Shown piece by piece: positions 1-9,785 of a stretch of DNA of 64,000 nt. Source of the DNA: Meira nashicola (lineage: Eukaryota; Basidiomycota; Exobasidiomycetes; Exobasidiales; Brachybasidiaceae); the NCBI GenBank assembly GCA_001600355.1, contig BCJU01000003.1:2794519-2858518 (forward strand), written 5' to 3'. Within the stretch, counting starts at the first letter, position 1. Every line of letters begins with the position of its first letter. The notes below the pieces were generated by a model. The model saw nothing but the letters and a program-made list of their open reading frames with translations. It ran no database searches and was not told the DNA's origin. The position numbers were made by a program, and so were the translations under genes.

Positions 1-407
1 TGAACGTTCATCTCTTTTGGAATACGGTAACGTAGGGTTCGATCCGGAATTAGTTCATACGTTCTACGTTGGTCAGGTAAATTGGTTGCCATTATTCTAG
101 CAATCTCCTTTTTCCTCATATTACGTTTCTTATCTTGAAGCTGTTTTTGGAGTTTCGCTTTCCATTCTTCTTGGGAAAGTAGCTGCTGGTATGGCGGTAA
201 ACCGTGAATTCCGCCTTGAAATATTGGCTTTAACTCTGTGTCTCCGAATTGGAGCTGTCCGCCCCGTTCACAAGTTCCGACTAATCGGCCTACGATCTCG
301 AATTCTGGAGGTTGGTAGGTTATAGGATGTTGCTCAGAATTCGTCTCTACTACCAAGCCTTGAGCATTTTGATCAACGTTTTGATGAGTTTGAGCTTGTT
401 CATCCAT
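1..407 (-). CDS. Unrecognised protein, 5' part only (runs off left edge)
   Basis: An open frame begins at the ATG complementary to 405-407 and stays open for 135 codons to the window edge, so only the N-terminal part is present. I do not recognise the family. The first 35 residues are rich in Gln and Asn and look disordered. A more ordered stretch follows, then a basic helix-like segment at about residues 85-105 (motif KKRNMRKKEIAR). Later residues alternate charged and hydrophobic positions (RTYELIPDRTLRYRIP). No signal peptide or membrane segment is visible in this part. Codon choice looks a little less A/T-ended than in the housekeeping genes to the right. It could be a host gene or part of a decayed element; nothing here decides that. 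Confidence 0.5.
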   Translation of the reverse strand, partial: MDEQAQTHQNVDQNAQGLVVETNSEQHPITYQPPEFEIVGRLVGTCERGGQLQFGDTELKPIFQGGIHGLPPYQQLLSQEEWKAKLQKQLQDKKRNMRKKEIARIMATNLPDQRRTYELIPDRTLRYRIPKEMNV

Positions 408-1199
408 CTTTAGGTTAGTTGAAGTTTAGCTTTCTTGAATTAACGATTGAGATATTGATAAGGATGATGTTGGTCGGGGTGATTAGGTTGATTTATATCG
501 AACTCGTATATTCGTATATATTTTGTTTTAAGTAAAGAGGGTGTGGTAAGAGTAAAAAATTTTTTAGATAGACTCCGAGGCTAATTATATAGAAATAGAC
601 GGAGCCCCTCCCCCCTTTTTTTCTAAAATTTAAAAATAAAGGGATCTATACGGACCTTTATTGACAGGGGATTATGTCGTGCTTAAGCAGGAAATAGAAC
701 CTGAGAGAAAACTGAAAACAGAACCGAATTGTGCGGTCGGGCGAAAGTTGTTTGCTGGCAAGTTTTTTATTTCTTTATTTTTTTCTTTTAAAAGTGAAGG
801 AAATTCCTTATCTCTCTAAAGAACCATAGAAAGGAGCGGTAGTCACTTTCAGGGTTACCGTAGAGCTAGGCAGTGACCCAGCTCTACATCCTAATTCTTT
901 AATCAAATCCTATAATCATTACTTATCTTTACTGTTACCCAAAGACGTTCTTGATGAGCCATCATACATTGTTGCCAATCAAAACAGGATTCGACGACTG
1001 AATGGAGGAACGAGAGTGGGGTGTATGATAGACCCACCTGCATTTTTGCTAGCAGTGATTAGCTCGGTGATGGATGTGCCATTACATAATCCTCCGCGCG
1101 ATTGTCAAAAAATTTTTGTTTAGTTAACTCTACCAGTTTTTGATAGGTTTTTCTGGTTGTTCGGTTCATATAAGCACTCTCAAGGTCAGTGAATATCAA
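408..1199. other. Gene-free stretch between partial gene and tRNA
   Basis: No convincing coding frame or structured RNA was found. It holds the presumed promoter of the leftward partial gene and the 5' flank of the tRNA gene. Several homopolymer T and A runs occur (about 608-650 and 768-792). Confidence 0.5.
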
Positions 1200-1310
1200 G
1201 ACCGCGTAGCTCAATGGTAGAGTGACAGACTACGATTTCATCAGCTTCTTCTCAGGAGTTGAATCAGTAGCGTCAATCTGTAGGTCGCGGGTTCGACCCC
1301 CGTCGTGGTC
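1200..1310 (+). tRNA. tRNA-Arg(ACG) with a 40-nt intron
   Basis: A full cloverleaf can be drawn. The acceptor stem pairs 1200-1206 (GACCGCG) with 1304-1310 (CGTGGTC) with one G-U. The D stem is GCTC/GAGT, the anticodon stem ACAGA (1225-1229) with TCTGT (1277-1281), and the T stem GCGGG/CCCGT around TTCGACC. The anticodon ACG is at 1232-1234, so after A34-to-I editing it reads CGN arginine codons. The intron lies at 1236-1275, one base 3' of the anticodon, the standard site for the tRNA splicing endonuclease; the mature RNA is 71 nt before CCA addition. Internal A box (TAGCTCAATGG) and B box (GGTTCGACC) are present. T runs follow directly. Confidence 0.93.
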
Positions 1311-1350
1311 TTTCTTTTTGGCATTTTTTTCTTTTTGCATTTTTTTTCTT
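1311..1350 (+). terminator. RNA polymerase III terminator (T runs)
   Basis: Three T-rich runs (TTTCTTTTT, TTTTTTTCTTTTT and TTTTTTTT) follow the tRNA 3' end immediately, as expected for polymerase III termination. Confidence 0.75.
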
Positions 1351-2446
1351 ACGCGATTATCAGGCGTACGTGTAAATCTTTTTGCTAAAATAATTTACCC
1401 GTCTTCGTTATAGATTTCCCGCCTAACTTATAGGAAATTATACGTATCTGTCTATATGTTGTGATCAAATCTAAAATCCTTCATTCGGTAGAGTGTAAGA
1501 GTAAAAAATCAGTAGGATACTACTATCGCGGAGTCGAAGATATCTAGAAATCTCTGTTTTAATCTACCTCCAAATTCAATAAAAGCTGCAAAATCACAAA
1601 CACATAAATGTATCTTTGTTCAATGCTTTATTTTATTTTTCTGATGTATCTAGATAATAGAATAGGGTATATTTGAGATGAATTCACTATCTGGGGCGTT
1701 GAAGTAAGGCCAAATACTTAAATATAGATTTTTCAATTTACAGCTTTTAAAATATAAAAATTATCACATACAAATTATTACAAATTCTTGGTATTCGCAA
1801 CTGTTTAATAAAATACAGAAAACTCAGAAGGCGATAAACACGTTTTTCTTGCTTCTCAGAGAGATGTTCTACAATTCTTTGCTTTGAAAACAATGATACA
1901 TTTTAGACATTTGCGCGATTGTTTTAAATCATGGTCAGTAAATTTTAATAAATCAGTTTAGCTGCAATTTCTAATGTATACCAAGGTTATCTATCGAAAT
2001 TCTATTGCAAAAAAGAGTAGCTTTGTCAAACTCGTGTCATGTTTATGCGGCGAAAGCCAGAAAATCACCGTTATCAACATTTCTTATTAAGCAAGAGAGA
2101 TGGAAGGAAAATGAATCTTGAACGATTATATAAACATTTAACTCTACGCGTCGGTCTTTTTTTGCACGTTCGTCCGATTACCTTTTTGTTCTTTGTGCCG
2201 GCTGTGGAGTAAAGGACCACCACATGCAAAACCCCCCTAAATGTATGTACGTACCAACAACACTTGGGCAAGCGTGGGTGCATACGTGAAAGTAACAGAA
2301 GAATGAGCGCGTTCCTATACACCGTTCGCTGCCTTTTTAATGTTGATTGAGGGGATCATACTCCTTTTTTTTTTAGCTCCGAACATGATTTTCGATTGAT
2401 GATATGACAAAGTAACACTTATCATGACCATTGCATTTTGTTCGTT
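1351..2446. other. AT-rich intergenic region upstream of FAB1
   Basis: No gene seen. The stretch 1560-2050 is strikingly AT-rich. A single ACGCGT lies at 2146-2151, about 300 bp upstream of the FAB1-like start, but one copy is within chance expectation. Confidence 0.5.
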
Positions 2447-5400
2447 ATGGAACAATACGATTACGAATCAGAAGATATACTTAGAAGGGCAAGCGATGCG
2501 GGAGATACGAGTGCATCTTCAGGAAATCATTTAATCCAATCATCAACAAAAGAAGAAAATGATCATTCTTATCCACAATTAACAATAAATACACGTAGAA
2601 GGTTAATCAGAAAACCTCTACCTAAACCACCCGGACAGAAGGAAACAGGAAAGAAAGACATTCCACAATCAAAGAACTCAAAACCAGATTCGATGCAAGA
2701 AATCACACATCATGATTCGCATCAGGTCCGTAGCGCAGGTCTTACGCATAGTGCAATATTTGCTGGAAATAACCTTCAAAAGCAGCATACATTAACACTT
2801 CAAGAAGCAAGAAGTAAGGCACTCGAATTTGTCACAAAGGAAAAAGCGATTCTTGAATGGTGGCCGAACGTAAATGATACAATCAAGGCTGAAGAGCCTC
2901 AAGAAAATCCTTCATCTCAATATACCCTTAACGCTCGATGTCGATTACACCTTGAAAGAATTGTCGAATTCAGCATTTTCACCAATAGCGATCTGAGCAA
3001 AACAGAGAGTACCAATATCGCACGATGTATCGTAGAGGCAATTATTCTTTGTCTCAATTCACTAACTCAACCAGAAGCATTAGCAGCATTACAACAAACA
3101 TCTTCGGTCATGTGGCGTGTTGACGCTCTTGTGCGGTCTAATGAACAGCTATCAGGTGCAAAAGGTGGTTTGAGTGCTCTTTTGGGAATTCTTGGTGTAC
3201 GATGGTCAAAATTAGCCTCTTGGCGTGGTAAGGAGACGGGTGAATTGCCGATAGATGGGTTGGGTGTACCTAATTCGAGAACGATGATACCAGCATTGGA
3301 TAGAAGGACTGCTTCTAGCTCATCCTCAATCACAATAGGTACAGAGCAAAGGAGAAGAAAGCGTGATGTAGCCATGCAACTACTGAATAATGCTTTTTGG
3401 ACTGCTGGAATAAATGTGGAAGGAGAAGAGTCTTTTAGTAAGGAGCAAGACAATCATAATCACGAGGAAAAGAAACGGCCTGCAGGCACAGCACCTTTCT
3501 TGCTATCTAAACCAATGGCGCCTACAGTTGCTTTGACTGGTGAAATTGCGTCCTTAGATGCAGAGGTTCAGGGAAACATTCAAGCCAAAGACACAGAAAA
3601 ACTGCCGCCAGTCGCAACTCCAGGAATTGAGCGACCATCAATGCTGACCGATCGCTTGGCAATGCAATTGAGAAATGCTACAAAACTTCAAACGGAAGGA
3701 TCTGCTGATTCTGCAGTAAGGGCAGGTACTCTTTCCGCCAGGAACACAATGACACGTACAGTTTCTCATGCGTCAACTTTTGACAAGAGCAATCAGCCAA
3801 ATAACAATTCAGATACTGCCAAGGTAAAAATTGCTATTTGCAAAGTATGTGTAAGGTTTGAGGAAGAATGGAATAGAGCAACTGCAAAGCAAATGCGAAC
3901 GAGACGAAAAAGTGAAACTCTTACCTTGAAAGATGTTCGAAGAAGGCTTGAGAATGTGTCTAGCATGTCTGGCAGATCGGACCATACCATAGGTCATCTT
4001 CTATCAGAGCAACAAAGTGCGCAAAGTGAGTCTGTCATCATCGATTGGCTTCCGGACAAGATTGATGGAGAACCTCTACACCTCAACCCACTTTCATCTG
4101 ATGTCGAAGGACGAGATGCAGATGATACGAATGACGGTATCAAGATCATCGGAGGAAGTTTTGTCGTTTATGGTGTAGAGGAGAAATTAAGGATTGCAAT
4201 ACACAATACGATCGATATTGCAATGTATGCCGCGATCGCAATGATGCTCGAGACAGCTTTCTTGATGGACTTTGACCTGGATCCAAAAGCTGACATTGAA
4301 CCTGAAACTCCAGAAGAAGGAAAAGAAGCACAGCCTGAAGTGCGATTTGCAGATGATGGGCTTCCACAACAAAATGAAGAGAGCGAAGAATCACATTTAG
4401 AGAAAGACGGCGTAAATTCAAAGCAAGACATACAAGAGCAGTCAGAAATTGACAAAAATCAAGGACAATGGCGAAAAAGTATTTGGAGTATGCTACATAT
4501 GGGAAGTTCTGGTGATACCAACCAAACCCCAGACGCAAAGGCGAAACGGTCAAGCGTTATCTTTCCACGTACAAAGACTGCCGATGCTAACTTGCAATCT
4601 CGCCCAGAGAAGGACTCAGTTGTTGGACAGTACGGTCGACTAGGAAGAATTATATCTTCCTTCACCGGGCATTCGGAGAAGAAGGGTCCTAATGGACACA
4701 ATGATAAAGCTAGATTGAGATCCTTTTCTGATGCGAAACAATCAAATCCTGCTCAATTGCTCGAGGATGAGTCGACAATGGAGGCTGTCGAAGCGGGTAC
4801 GGACATCCATCAAATTTCCCATTTAGATGGTAAACCGCCCAAGTATATATCTGCATACCGGGAAGAAGAAGTGATTGCAAATGAGGAAGAGCAACACAAC
4901 AATGAAGATTTAATCGAAGAATTGGTTTCTCGTCAAACACTTTCTGTTTTGATCTTGGAGGGTTTAGATATCTCTTTACCGTTTGCTCGGCAAGTCTCGA
5001 CTGGTACCAATACCAAGGCTGCCAGCACAACAACACCTGTCAACCCTACCACAGAAGCAAGGAAAGGCTCAACGCTTTCCGTTCACTCTCAAAATGCACC
5101 TACACAAAGTAGAATTTCTTCTTTTTCACGAGCGACTGACAGCACTGCCCAATCGAATCAAGATACTTCCTTGAGTGGCCGTGCTCATCGTGTCGAAAAT
5201 CGGGCAGAGCAGCGATTCAATTTTGAGAAACAGAGAAGGGAGGTGTTGTTCTATCAGAGAGGTGGAAATTGTCGTGATGCAAGTCTGGGTCAGGCAATTG
5301 AAGAAATGACGGCGAAAGCGGTAGTGCTTCATACTGAATGGCTACAAACAGAAAAGAATAGTAAGCGCGAAAAGGATAAGCAACAATCTCAAACAACTTC

Positions 5401-8400
5401 ACCAACGTTCAAAATTGCTCAATACCTTCATGGTCGCGATAAAATCACCGTTTCTGCATCAATACTAAAATCAAGTGCACCTACAGTAAACTCTTCCGCC
5501 AAAATGTCGAGCAATGTTACGGAAGCACCTACACCGAATGCAGCTGATGCGAAAGAAGTTGCTAATGCACTCAAGACGGATAAAGATCTTGCACAAACGG
5601 CTTTGCGACTTGCTGAACACATTCAATCTGCAGCACAACATCAATCAAACATTGCATCCGATAATGGCTCAACGCTCCAAGCTTCTCACAAAGCAACGAT
5701 TGAGATGTGGCATGCTGATATGCGAACAGGACGTCAAACAGCTGCCAAGTATATGAGCGATGCTACTTATTTGGCTTCTTATGGTACCTTTTTGAACGAT
5801 TTGATGACATCTCATTTTTTCACACAAGAATCTCCTTTATTACTTGCACCTGGAGGGGATGATGCAGAACTATTAGACGCTTCTGATGATCCAAAGCGTG
5901 ATCTGGTACGACTTTTCAAGATCGACAATGTTATACTCAAATTTCACGTGCAGACTATTCCCATCCATAATCTGCTCATCGATGGTCCAGTCGTTTGCCT
6001 GGAAAACTTCAATGAAATGGACAATAATTCAAAGAAAGAGAAAGAACAAAATAAACATGATACATTGACAAAGTCTTTAGTCAAGGAGACTAGGTTGGAA
6101 GTGCAAGCATTCTTTGCTAGCGTGAAAGAAGAAATTTCACGAATGGAACAAATCTTTGTAGCAAGAGAACTTGACGTAAACGGTAATACAGTAAAGCCTT
6201 CAGCACCATCTTCTTCAGGTCACAGTTCTATTCGTAGTGTTTTTACCCTGGACAGTGGAGCGGAAGACCAACAGAGTGATCGCAATTCGATCGCCGAATC
6301 AATTACTAGCTCACATGCTGGTGCGGCTATTGGACCTCTTGAGTTGCTTGGAAAAGTGATGTCATCTATGCGTAAAGCAGAATTTGGCTTGTATGAATCG
6401 CTTAAAGAAGCAGATGTTTCTGCATTGAATGATATTCGTCGTCAATTTTTGGATCGAGCAAAATCTTCCAAGAACCGATTAGTTGCTTGGTCGAAGAAGC
6501 ATTTAAGCAAGAATGAATTGGAGCAATTAGGTTCTTTGAAATTTGCAGAGCCATTTTATTTTGAAAAAGGCAATCATGCATTACCGGGCAGTAGATTCGT
6601 TCTCAGACAAGAGGAACCTTTGAGCATTATCGCCTACAGTCTCTCATCTAGAGATTTTAATGAAGAGATTCACGCATCGCAAAAGAAACATGTGGACGTT
6701 TTGAATTGGAGATCGAGTGTGGCTATAGGTGAAGGAAGAGAGGATGCTTCATCCTTGCTATCGTCCTCCATTGCAAGTTCAAGTGCTGCTAGCGTGACTT
6801 CAAGTAAAGCAACGGATGAATTAGATCCTGATCAGGATGACGACTTTCACGTTCCAGAGCCTCTGAAAGTGAATATGAAAAGGAAGAGAAGAACAAAAGA
6901 TACAGGAATCCTGTCCATTCGAATCCGGTCAAGTGCTTACTCTGGTGCACAAAAGGACGCAGGGCAAGACATTGTTTTAGAACATGAAAATTCCTCAACG
7001 GGCGAGTCAAATTTAGGTGCAAACGATAATACACCAACACCAACAGCTAGCAGGATAAGTTCTGCTGCTTATACACCTTCTTCAACGCATTTCGATACGG
7101 TCACTTCTAACAATGAGACATTCCATGCACACGTTTCGACCATCTCTCCACGTGGTGCATTGGGCGAGCTTTTCAAGCGAGATGATGAGAGAAAGGTTGA
7201 ATATCGTGGAGATTTAGCACCTCCAAGTGATGATGGTCAAGAGGTTACAAGTCTTCTTTCCTCTAGCGCTAGTAGTACATCGAGTGGAACGGTAAACAGA
7301 AAGGATGTTCGAGAAACTCCGAAAATTCAAAGTGATGCTCAAATGAATTCTTCTTCTCATGATGGAGATAAATGTGCAGATGTGGACAAGCTATCAAAAG
7401 AAATCGAAGATGTTGATACAAGCACAAAAGGATCTGTGAAAAAAGCACAACTAGAATCAACACCTAGAATTGCACCACCATTCAATAAATCACCAGCATC
7501 TCCTCATATCAAACATACAATTATATCGGGAGATCTCAAGATCTCTTGCGTTTCTTGGTTTGCGGAAGATTTCAACAAACTTCGTAAAACATGGAAGATC
7601 GAGGAAGACTTTATCGCGAGTTTGAGCAGATCAAAAAGTTGGAACAACGTTGGCGGAAAAAGCAAAAGTGGATTTTATCTCACTGGAGATGGCAAATGGA
7701 TCGCTAAGCAATTGTTGAATGTCTGGACAGTGGATGAAAAGGAAGCATTTTTGGAATTCGCGCCTGCTTATTTACGTTACATGATGAATAGCGCAGTGAA
7801 CGATTGTCCAACTCTTTTAGTAAAGATTGCAGGTGTTTATAGCTTAAAAATCAAAGACGTCAAGACAGGGGAAGTGAAGTTAAAGCTCAGTGTTCAAGTA
7901 CTTGAAAACGTCTTTGCAGGAGATGGCGGAAGATCGATCCGATTTGATTTAAAAGGAATACGAGATCGAAGGGCACATCAAAAAGTTCAAAATAGTGAAG
8001 CTGCCTCATCTGCACTCCAACAAGAAGGAAAACCTCCAGTACCTTCTAAACAAGTAGATGAAGAAGGTATAAATAATGCATCTGTTTGGTGGGATGGGGA
8101 ATGGATCGATTCAATGTTACCGAGAGCGTTTGTACCTGAACAGCAAAAGACGCAATTTCAACGTGCTTTACGCAACGATTTGGCTTTCCTAACGGCGTCT
8201 AATGTGATGGATTATTCTTTGCTCGTCGGGGTGAATGAGCCAATGAATGCATCTTCATCGATGAATGGAAATGGAAAGAATAATGCAAATTTATCATCAT
8301 CATCGTCAACAAGCAAAAATAATCCTTTCTTTAGAGTTCGAATTGTGGATTTCTTGGGTGCATGGACGTTGGTGAAACAATTGGAAAGTAGTGGAAAGAA

Positions 8401-8512
8401 AGCTATCAAAAGTCAAACGCCAACAGTAATTCCACCGCAAGATTATGCAATCAGATTTAGTCAAGCTATTGAAGGATACTTTATTGGATGTCCTGACGTA
8501 ACCAATACATAA
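2447..8512 (+). CDS. FAB1: FAB1/PIKfyve-type phosphatidylinositol 3-phosphate 5-kinase, FYVE-less
   Basis: Predicted kinase of about 2021 aa that converts PI3P to PI(3,5)P2 on vacuolar/endosomal membranes. The C-terminal PIP kinase core (about residues 1690-2018) carries GGKSKSGF, the ATP lysine in WIAKQL, the APAYLRYM helix, the catalytic loop FDLKGIRDRR, the segment NVMDYSLLVG and the metal-binding Asp of VDFLG. Upstream are Fab1-specific blocks: CRDASLGQAIEEM (about 945), EPLSIIAYSLSSRDF (about 1395), and what looks like the end of the chaperonin-like domain (MYAAIAMMLETAFLMDFD, about 590-610). No FYVE finger is visible; the N-terminal third is Ser/Gln/Glu-rich. The first ATG in frame is 2447; the frame extends slightly upstream only through a TTG. 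Family assignment is firm; the missing FYVE makes endosomal PI3P targeting uncertain. Confidence 0.9.
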   Translation: MEQYDYESEDILRRASDAGDTSASSGNHLIQSSTKEENDHSYPQLTINTRRRLIRKPLPKPPGQKETGKKDIPQSKNSKPDSMQEITHHDSHQVRSAGLTHSAIFAGNNLQKQHTLTLQEARSKALEFVTKEKAILEWWPNVNDTIKAEEPQENPSSQYTLNARCRLHLERIVEFSIFTNSDLSKTESTNIARCIVEAIILCLNSLTQPEALAALQQTSSVMWRVDALVRSNEQLSGAKGGLSALLGILGVRWSKLASWRGKETGELPIDGLGVPNSRTMIPALDRRTASSSSSITIGTEQRRRKRDVAMQLLNNAFWTAGINVEGEESFSKEQDNHNHEEKKRPAGTAPFLLSKPMAPTVALTGEIASLDAEVQGNIQAKDTEKLPPVATPGIERPSMLTDRLAMQLRNATKLQTEGSADSAVRAGTLSARNTMTRTVSHASTFDKSNQPNNNSDTAKVKIAICKVCVRFEEEWNRATAKQMRTRRKSETLTLKDVRRRLENVSSMSGRSDHTIGHLLSEQQSAQSESVIIDWLPDKIDGEPLHLNPLSSDVEGRDADDTNDGIKIIGGSFVVYGVEEKLRIAIHNTIDIAMYAAIAMMLETAFLMDFDLDPKADIEPETPEEGKEAQPEVRFADDGLPQQNEESEESHLEKDGVNSKQDIQEQSEIDKNQGQWRKSIWSMLHMGSSGDTNQTPDAKAKRSSVIFPRTKTADANLQSRPEKDSVVGQYGRLGRIISSFTGHSEKKGPNGHNDKARLRSFSDAKQSNPAQLLEDESTMEAVEAGTDIHQISHLDGKPPKYISAYREEEVIANEEEQHNNEDLIEELVSRQTLSVLILEGLDISLPFARQVSTGTNTKAASTTTPVNPTTEARKGSTLSVHSQNAPTQSRISSFSRATDSTAQSNQDTSLSGRAHRVENRAEQRFNFEKQRREVLFYQRGGNCRDASLGQAIEEMTAKAVVLHTEWLQTEKNSKREKDKQQSQTTSPTFKIAQYLHGRDKITVSASILKSSAPTVNSSAKMSSNVTEAPTPNAADAKEVANALKTDKDLAQTALRLAEHIQSAAQHQSNIASDNGSTLQASHKATIEMWHADMRTGRQTAAKYMSDATYLASYGTFLNDLMTSHFFTQESPLLLAPGGDDAELLDASDDPKRDLVRLFKIDNVILKFHVQTIPIHNLLIDGPVVCLENFNEMDNNSKKEKEQNKHDTLTKSLVKETRLEVQAFFASVKEEISRMEQIFVARELDVNGNTVKPSAPSSSGHSSIRSVFTLDSGAEDQQSDRNSIAESITSSHAGAAIGPLELLGKVMSSMRKAEFGLYESLKEADVSALNDIRRQFLDRAKSSKNRLVAWSKKHLSKNELEQLGSLKFAEPFYFEKGNHALPGSRFVLRQEEPLSIIAYSLSSRDFNEEIHASQKKHVDVLNWRSSVAIGEGREDASSLLSSSIASSSAASVTSSKATDELDPDQDDDFHVPEPLKVNMKRKRRTKDTGILSIRIRSSAYSGAQKDAGQDIVLEHENSSTGESNLGANDNTPTPTASRISSAAYTPSSTHFDTVTSNNETFHAHVSTISPRGALGELFKRDDERKVEYRGDLAPPSDDGQEVTSLLSSSASSTSSGTVNRKDVRETPKIQSDAQMNSSSHDGDKCADVDKLSKEIEDVDTSTKGSVKKAQLESTPRIAPPFNKSPASPHIKHTIISGDLKISCVSWFAEDFNKLRKTWKIEEDFIASLSRSKSWNNVGGKSKSGFYLTGDGKWIAKQLLNVWTVDEKEAFLEFAPAYLRYMMNSAVNDCPTLLVKIAGVYSLKIKDVKTGEVKLKLSVQVLENVFAGDGGRSIRFDLKGIRDRRAHQKVQNSEAASSALQQEGKPPVPSKQVDEEGINNASVWWDGEWIDSMLPRAFVPEQQKTQFQRALRNDLAFLTASNVMDYSLLVGVNEPMNASSSMNGNGKNNANLSSSSSTSKNNPFFRVRIVDFLGAWTLVKQLESSGKKAIKSQTPTVIPPQDYAIRFSQAIEGYFIGCPDVTNT

Positions 8513-8812
8513 GGAAATGAACAAATACAAGTCACCAAATATACCACAACATTTTTTCATAACTGTATCATATTTTTTTTTTATATTACATAATTCATTT
8601 TCCTCCAGTCAGTTCCGAGTCCGGTGTCCGTCCCGGCGGCGGCCAACACTGTACCTGAATTCTGTGAGTCTGACTGTTGGTGTGCCTGTCCGCGTACCAT
8701 TGTGGAGCTATCGTGCATGAATGATGTACGCACAATAAAATTGCGTGATCAAGTCTGGTGACCTTTAATTCTATCTTTATTACCATCACAACATTATTTA
8801 TATCAAATAAAA
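8513..8812. other. Short intergenic FAB1-AKR spacer
   Basis: Holds the FAB1 3' end and the reductase promoter. A GC-rich patch (about 8610-8650) sits in otherwise AT-rich DNA. No gene seen. Confidence 0.45.
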
Positions 8813-9712
8813 ATGGCAAACGTACCTATCGTTTCTTTGAAAAGCGGCACAAAATTGCCCAAGATTGGATATGGGAATGGAACAGCATTATTCAAAAGTG
8901 ATAGTACCAGTTTGGTAGAAGGTGCTTTAAAAGCAGGATTCACTTTGATCGATACAGCAGAAATGTATGCTAATTCGGGTTACGTTGGCAAAGCATTTGA
9001 AACAAGTAATAATAAAATTCAAGTGATTGCAAAGATTGGAACACTTTCAAAAATTAAACAAGTTGCAGTTGAAGAAAGAAAGTTATTAGGTAAAGATCGA
9101 TTGGATGTACTCTTGTTACATTCACCTCCACGTGGTTTAAATGGTTTACCAACAAATGTAGAAGCATGGAAACAAATGCAAGAATTAAAAGAAGAAGGTG
9201 TTGCAGATATAATTGGAGTTTCAAATTGGTTAAAGAGTGATATTGAAGATGTTATAAAGACGAATCCTAAATATCCCATTCAAATCAATCAAATCGAACA
9301 TCATCCTTTATTAGCAGGTTCGGAAAAACAACAAAAATTGTTACATTATCAACGCGAACAAGGTATTACAAGTACAATTTATGGTGCTTTAACACCACTT
9401 ACTGAAAAGCCAGAAGAGAGTAAAGGTTTGCTTTCAGTTTTAGAAAGTATTGCTAAACAAGAAAAAGATTGGTCACCTGCCACTGTTTTATTCAAATGGG
9501 CTTCTCAAACGACAAAGCATGGTAATAATGCGGATGAAGAAGGTATAATTATTACCACTGGTAAAAAGACTGAAAGATATCCTGGTTATTTGAACTTGTT
9601 TAATAGTCGTCCTTTAACTGATGAAGAAGTTAAACAAGTTACTGAAGCAGGTAAACAAGCAGGAGTACACAAAGTTCGAATGGTCAACTATTTCGAGGGT
9701 CGTGATGAATGA
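8813..9712 (+). CDS. Aldo-keto reductase (AKR3-like, NAD(P)H-dependent)
   Basis: A 299-aa cytosolic (alpha/beta)8-barrel oxidoreductase that reduces carbonyl compounds with NAD(P)H. The catalytic tetrad is complete: Asp47 and Tyr52 in the segment LIDTAEMYAN, Lys74 in VIAKIG, and His103 in LLLHSP. The segment IGVSNW, typical of the barrel strand near the active site, is at about residue 140. Length and the compact N-terminus resemble fungal alpha-keto amide reductases of the AKR3C type, but substrate cannot be read from sequence. The start ATG is preceded by AAAA, a good context. It lies about 300 bp downstream of FAB1 on the same strand; no functional link is evident. Confidence 0.9.
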   Translation: MANVPIVSLKSGTKLPKIGYGNGTALFKSDSTSLVEGALKAGFTLIDTAEMYANSGYVGKAFETSNNKIQVIAKIGTLSKIKQVAVEERKLLGKDRLDVLLLHSPPRGLNGLPTNVEAWKQMQELKEEGVADIIGVSNWLKSDIEDVIKTNPKYPIQINQIEHHPLLAGSEKQQKLLHYQREQGITSTIYGALTPLTEKPEESKGLLSVLESIAKQEKDWSPATVLFKWASQTTKHGNNADEEGIIITTGKKTERYPGYLNLFNSRPLTDEEVKQVTEAGKQAGVHKVRMVNYFEGRDE

Positions 9713-9785
9713 AAATGATGTACATTGTTGAAAATATGTATATAATACAATGTGTTTGGAAAACTGTTATTTAATGTGATTTGTG

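Noticed and set aside
36..45. GGTTCGATCC, a perfect tRNA B-box sequence
   Set aside because: Flanking bases cannot form a T stem or an acceptor stem, and it lies inside the open partial gene.
2146..2151. Single ACGCGT boxes (also 20970, 30897, 39722)
   Set aside because: About nine copies are expected by chance in the window; only the close pairs at ELG1 and ORC1 were kept.
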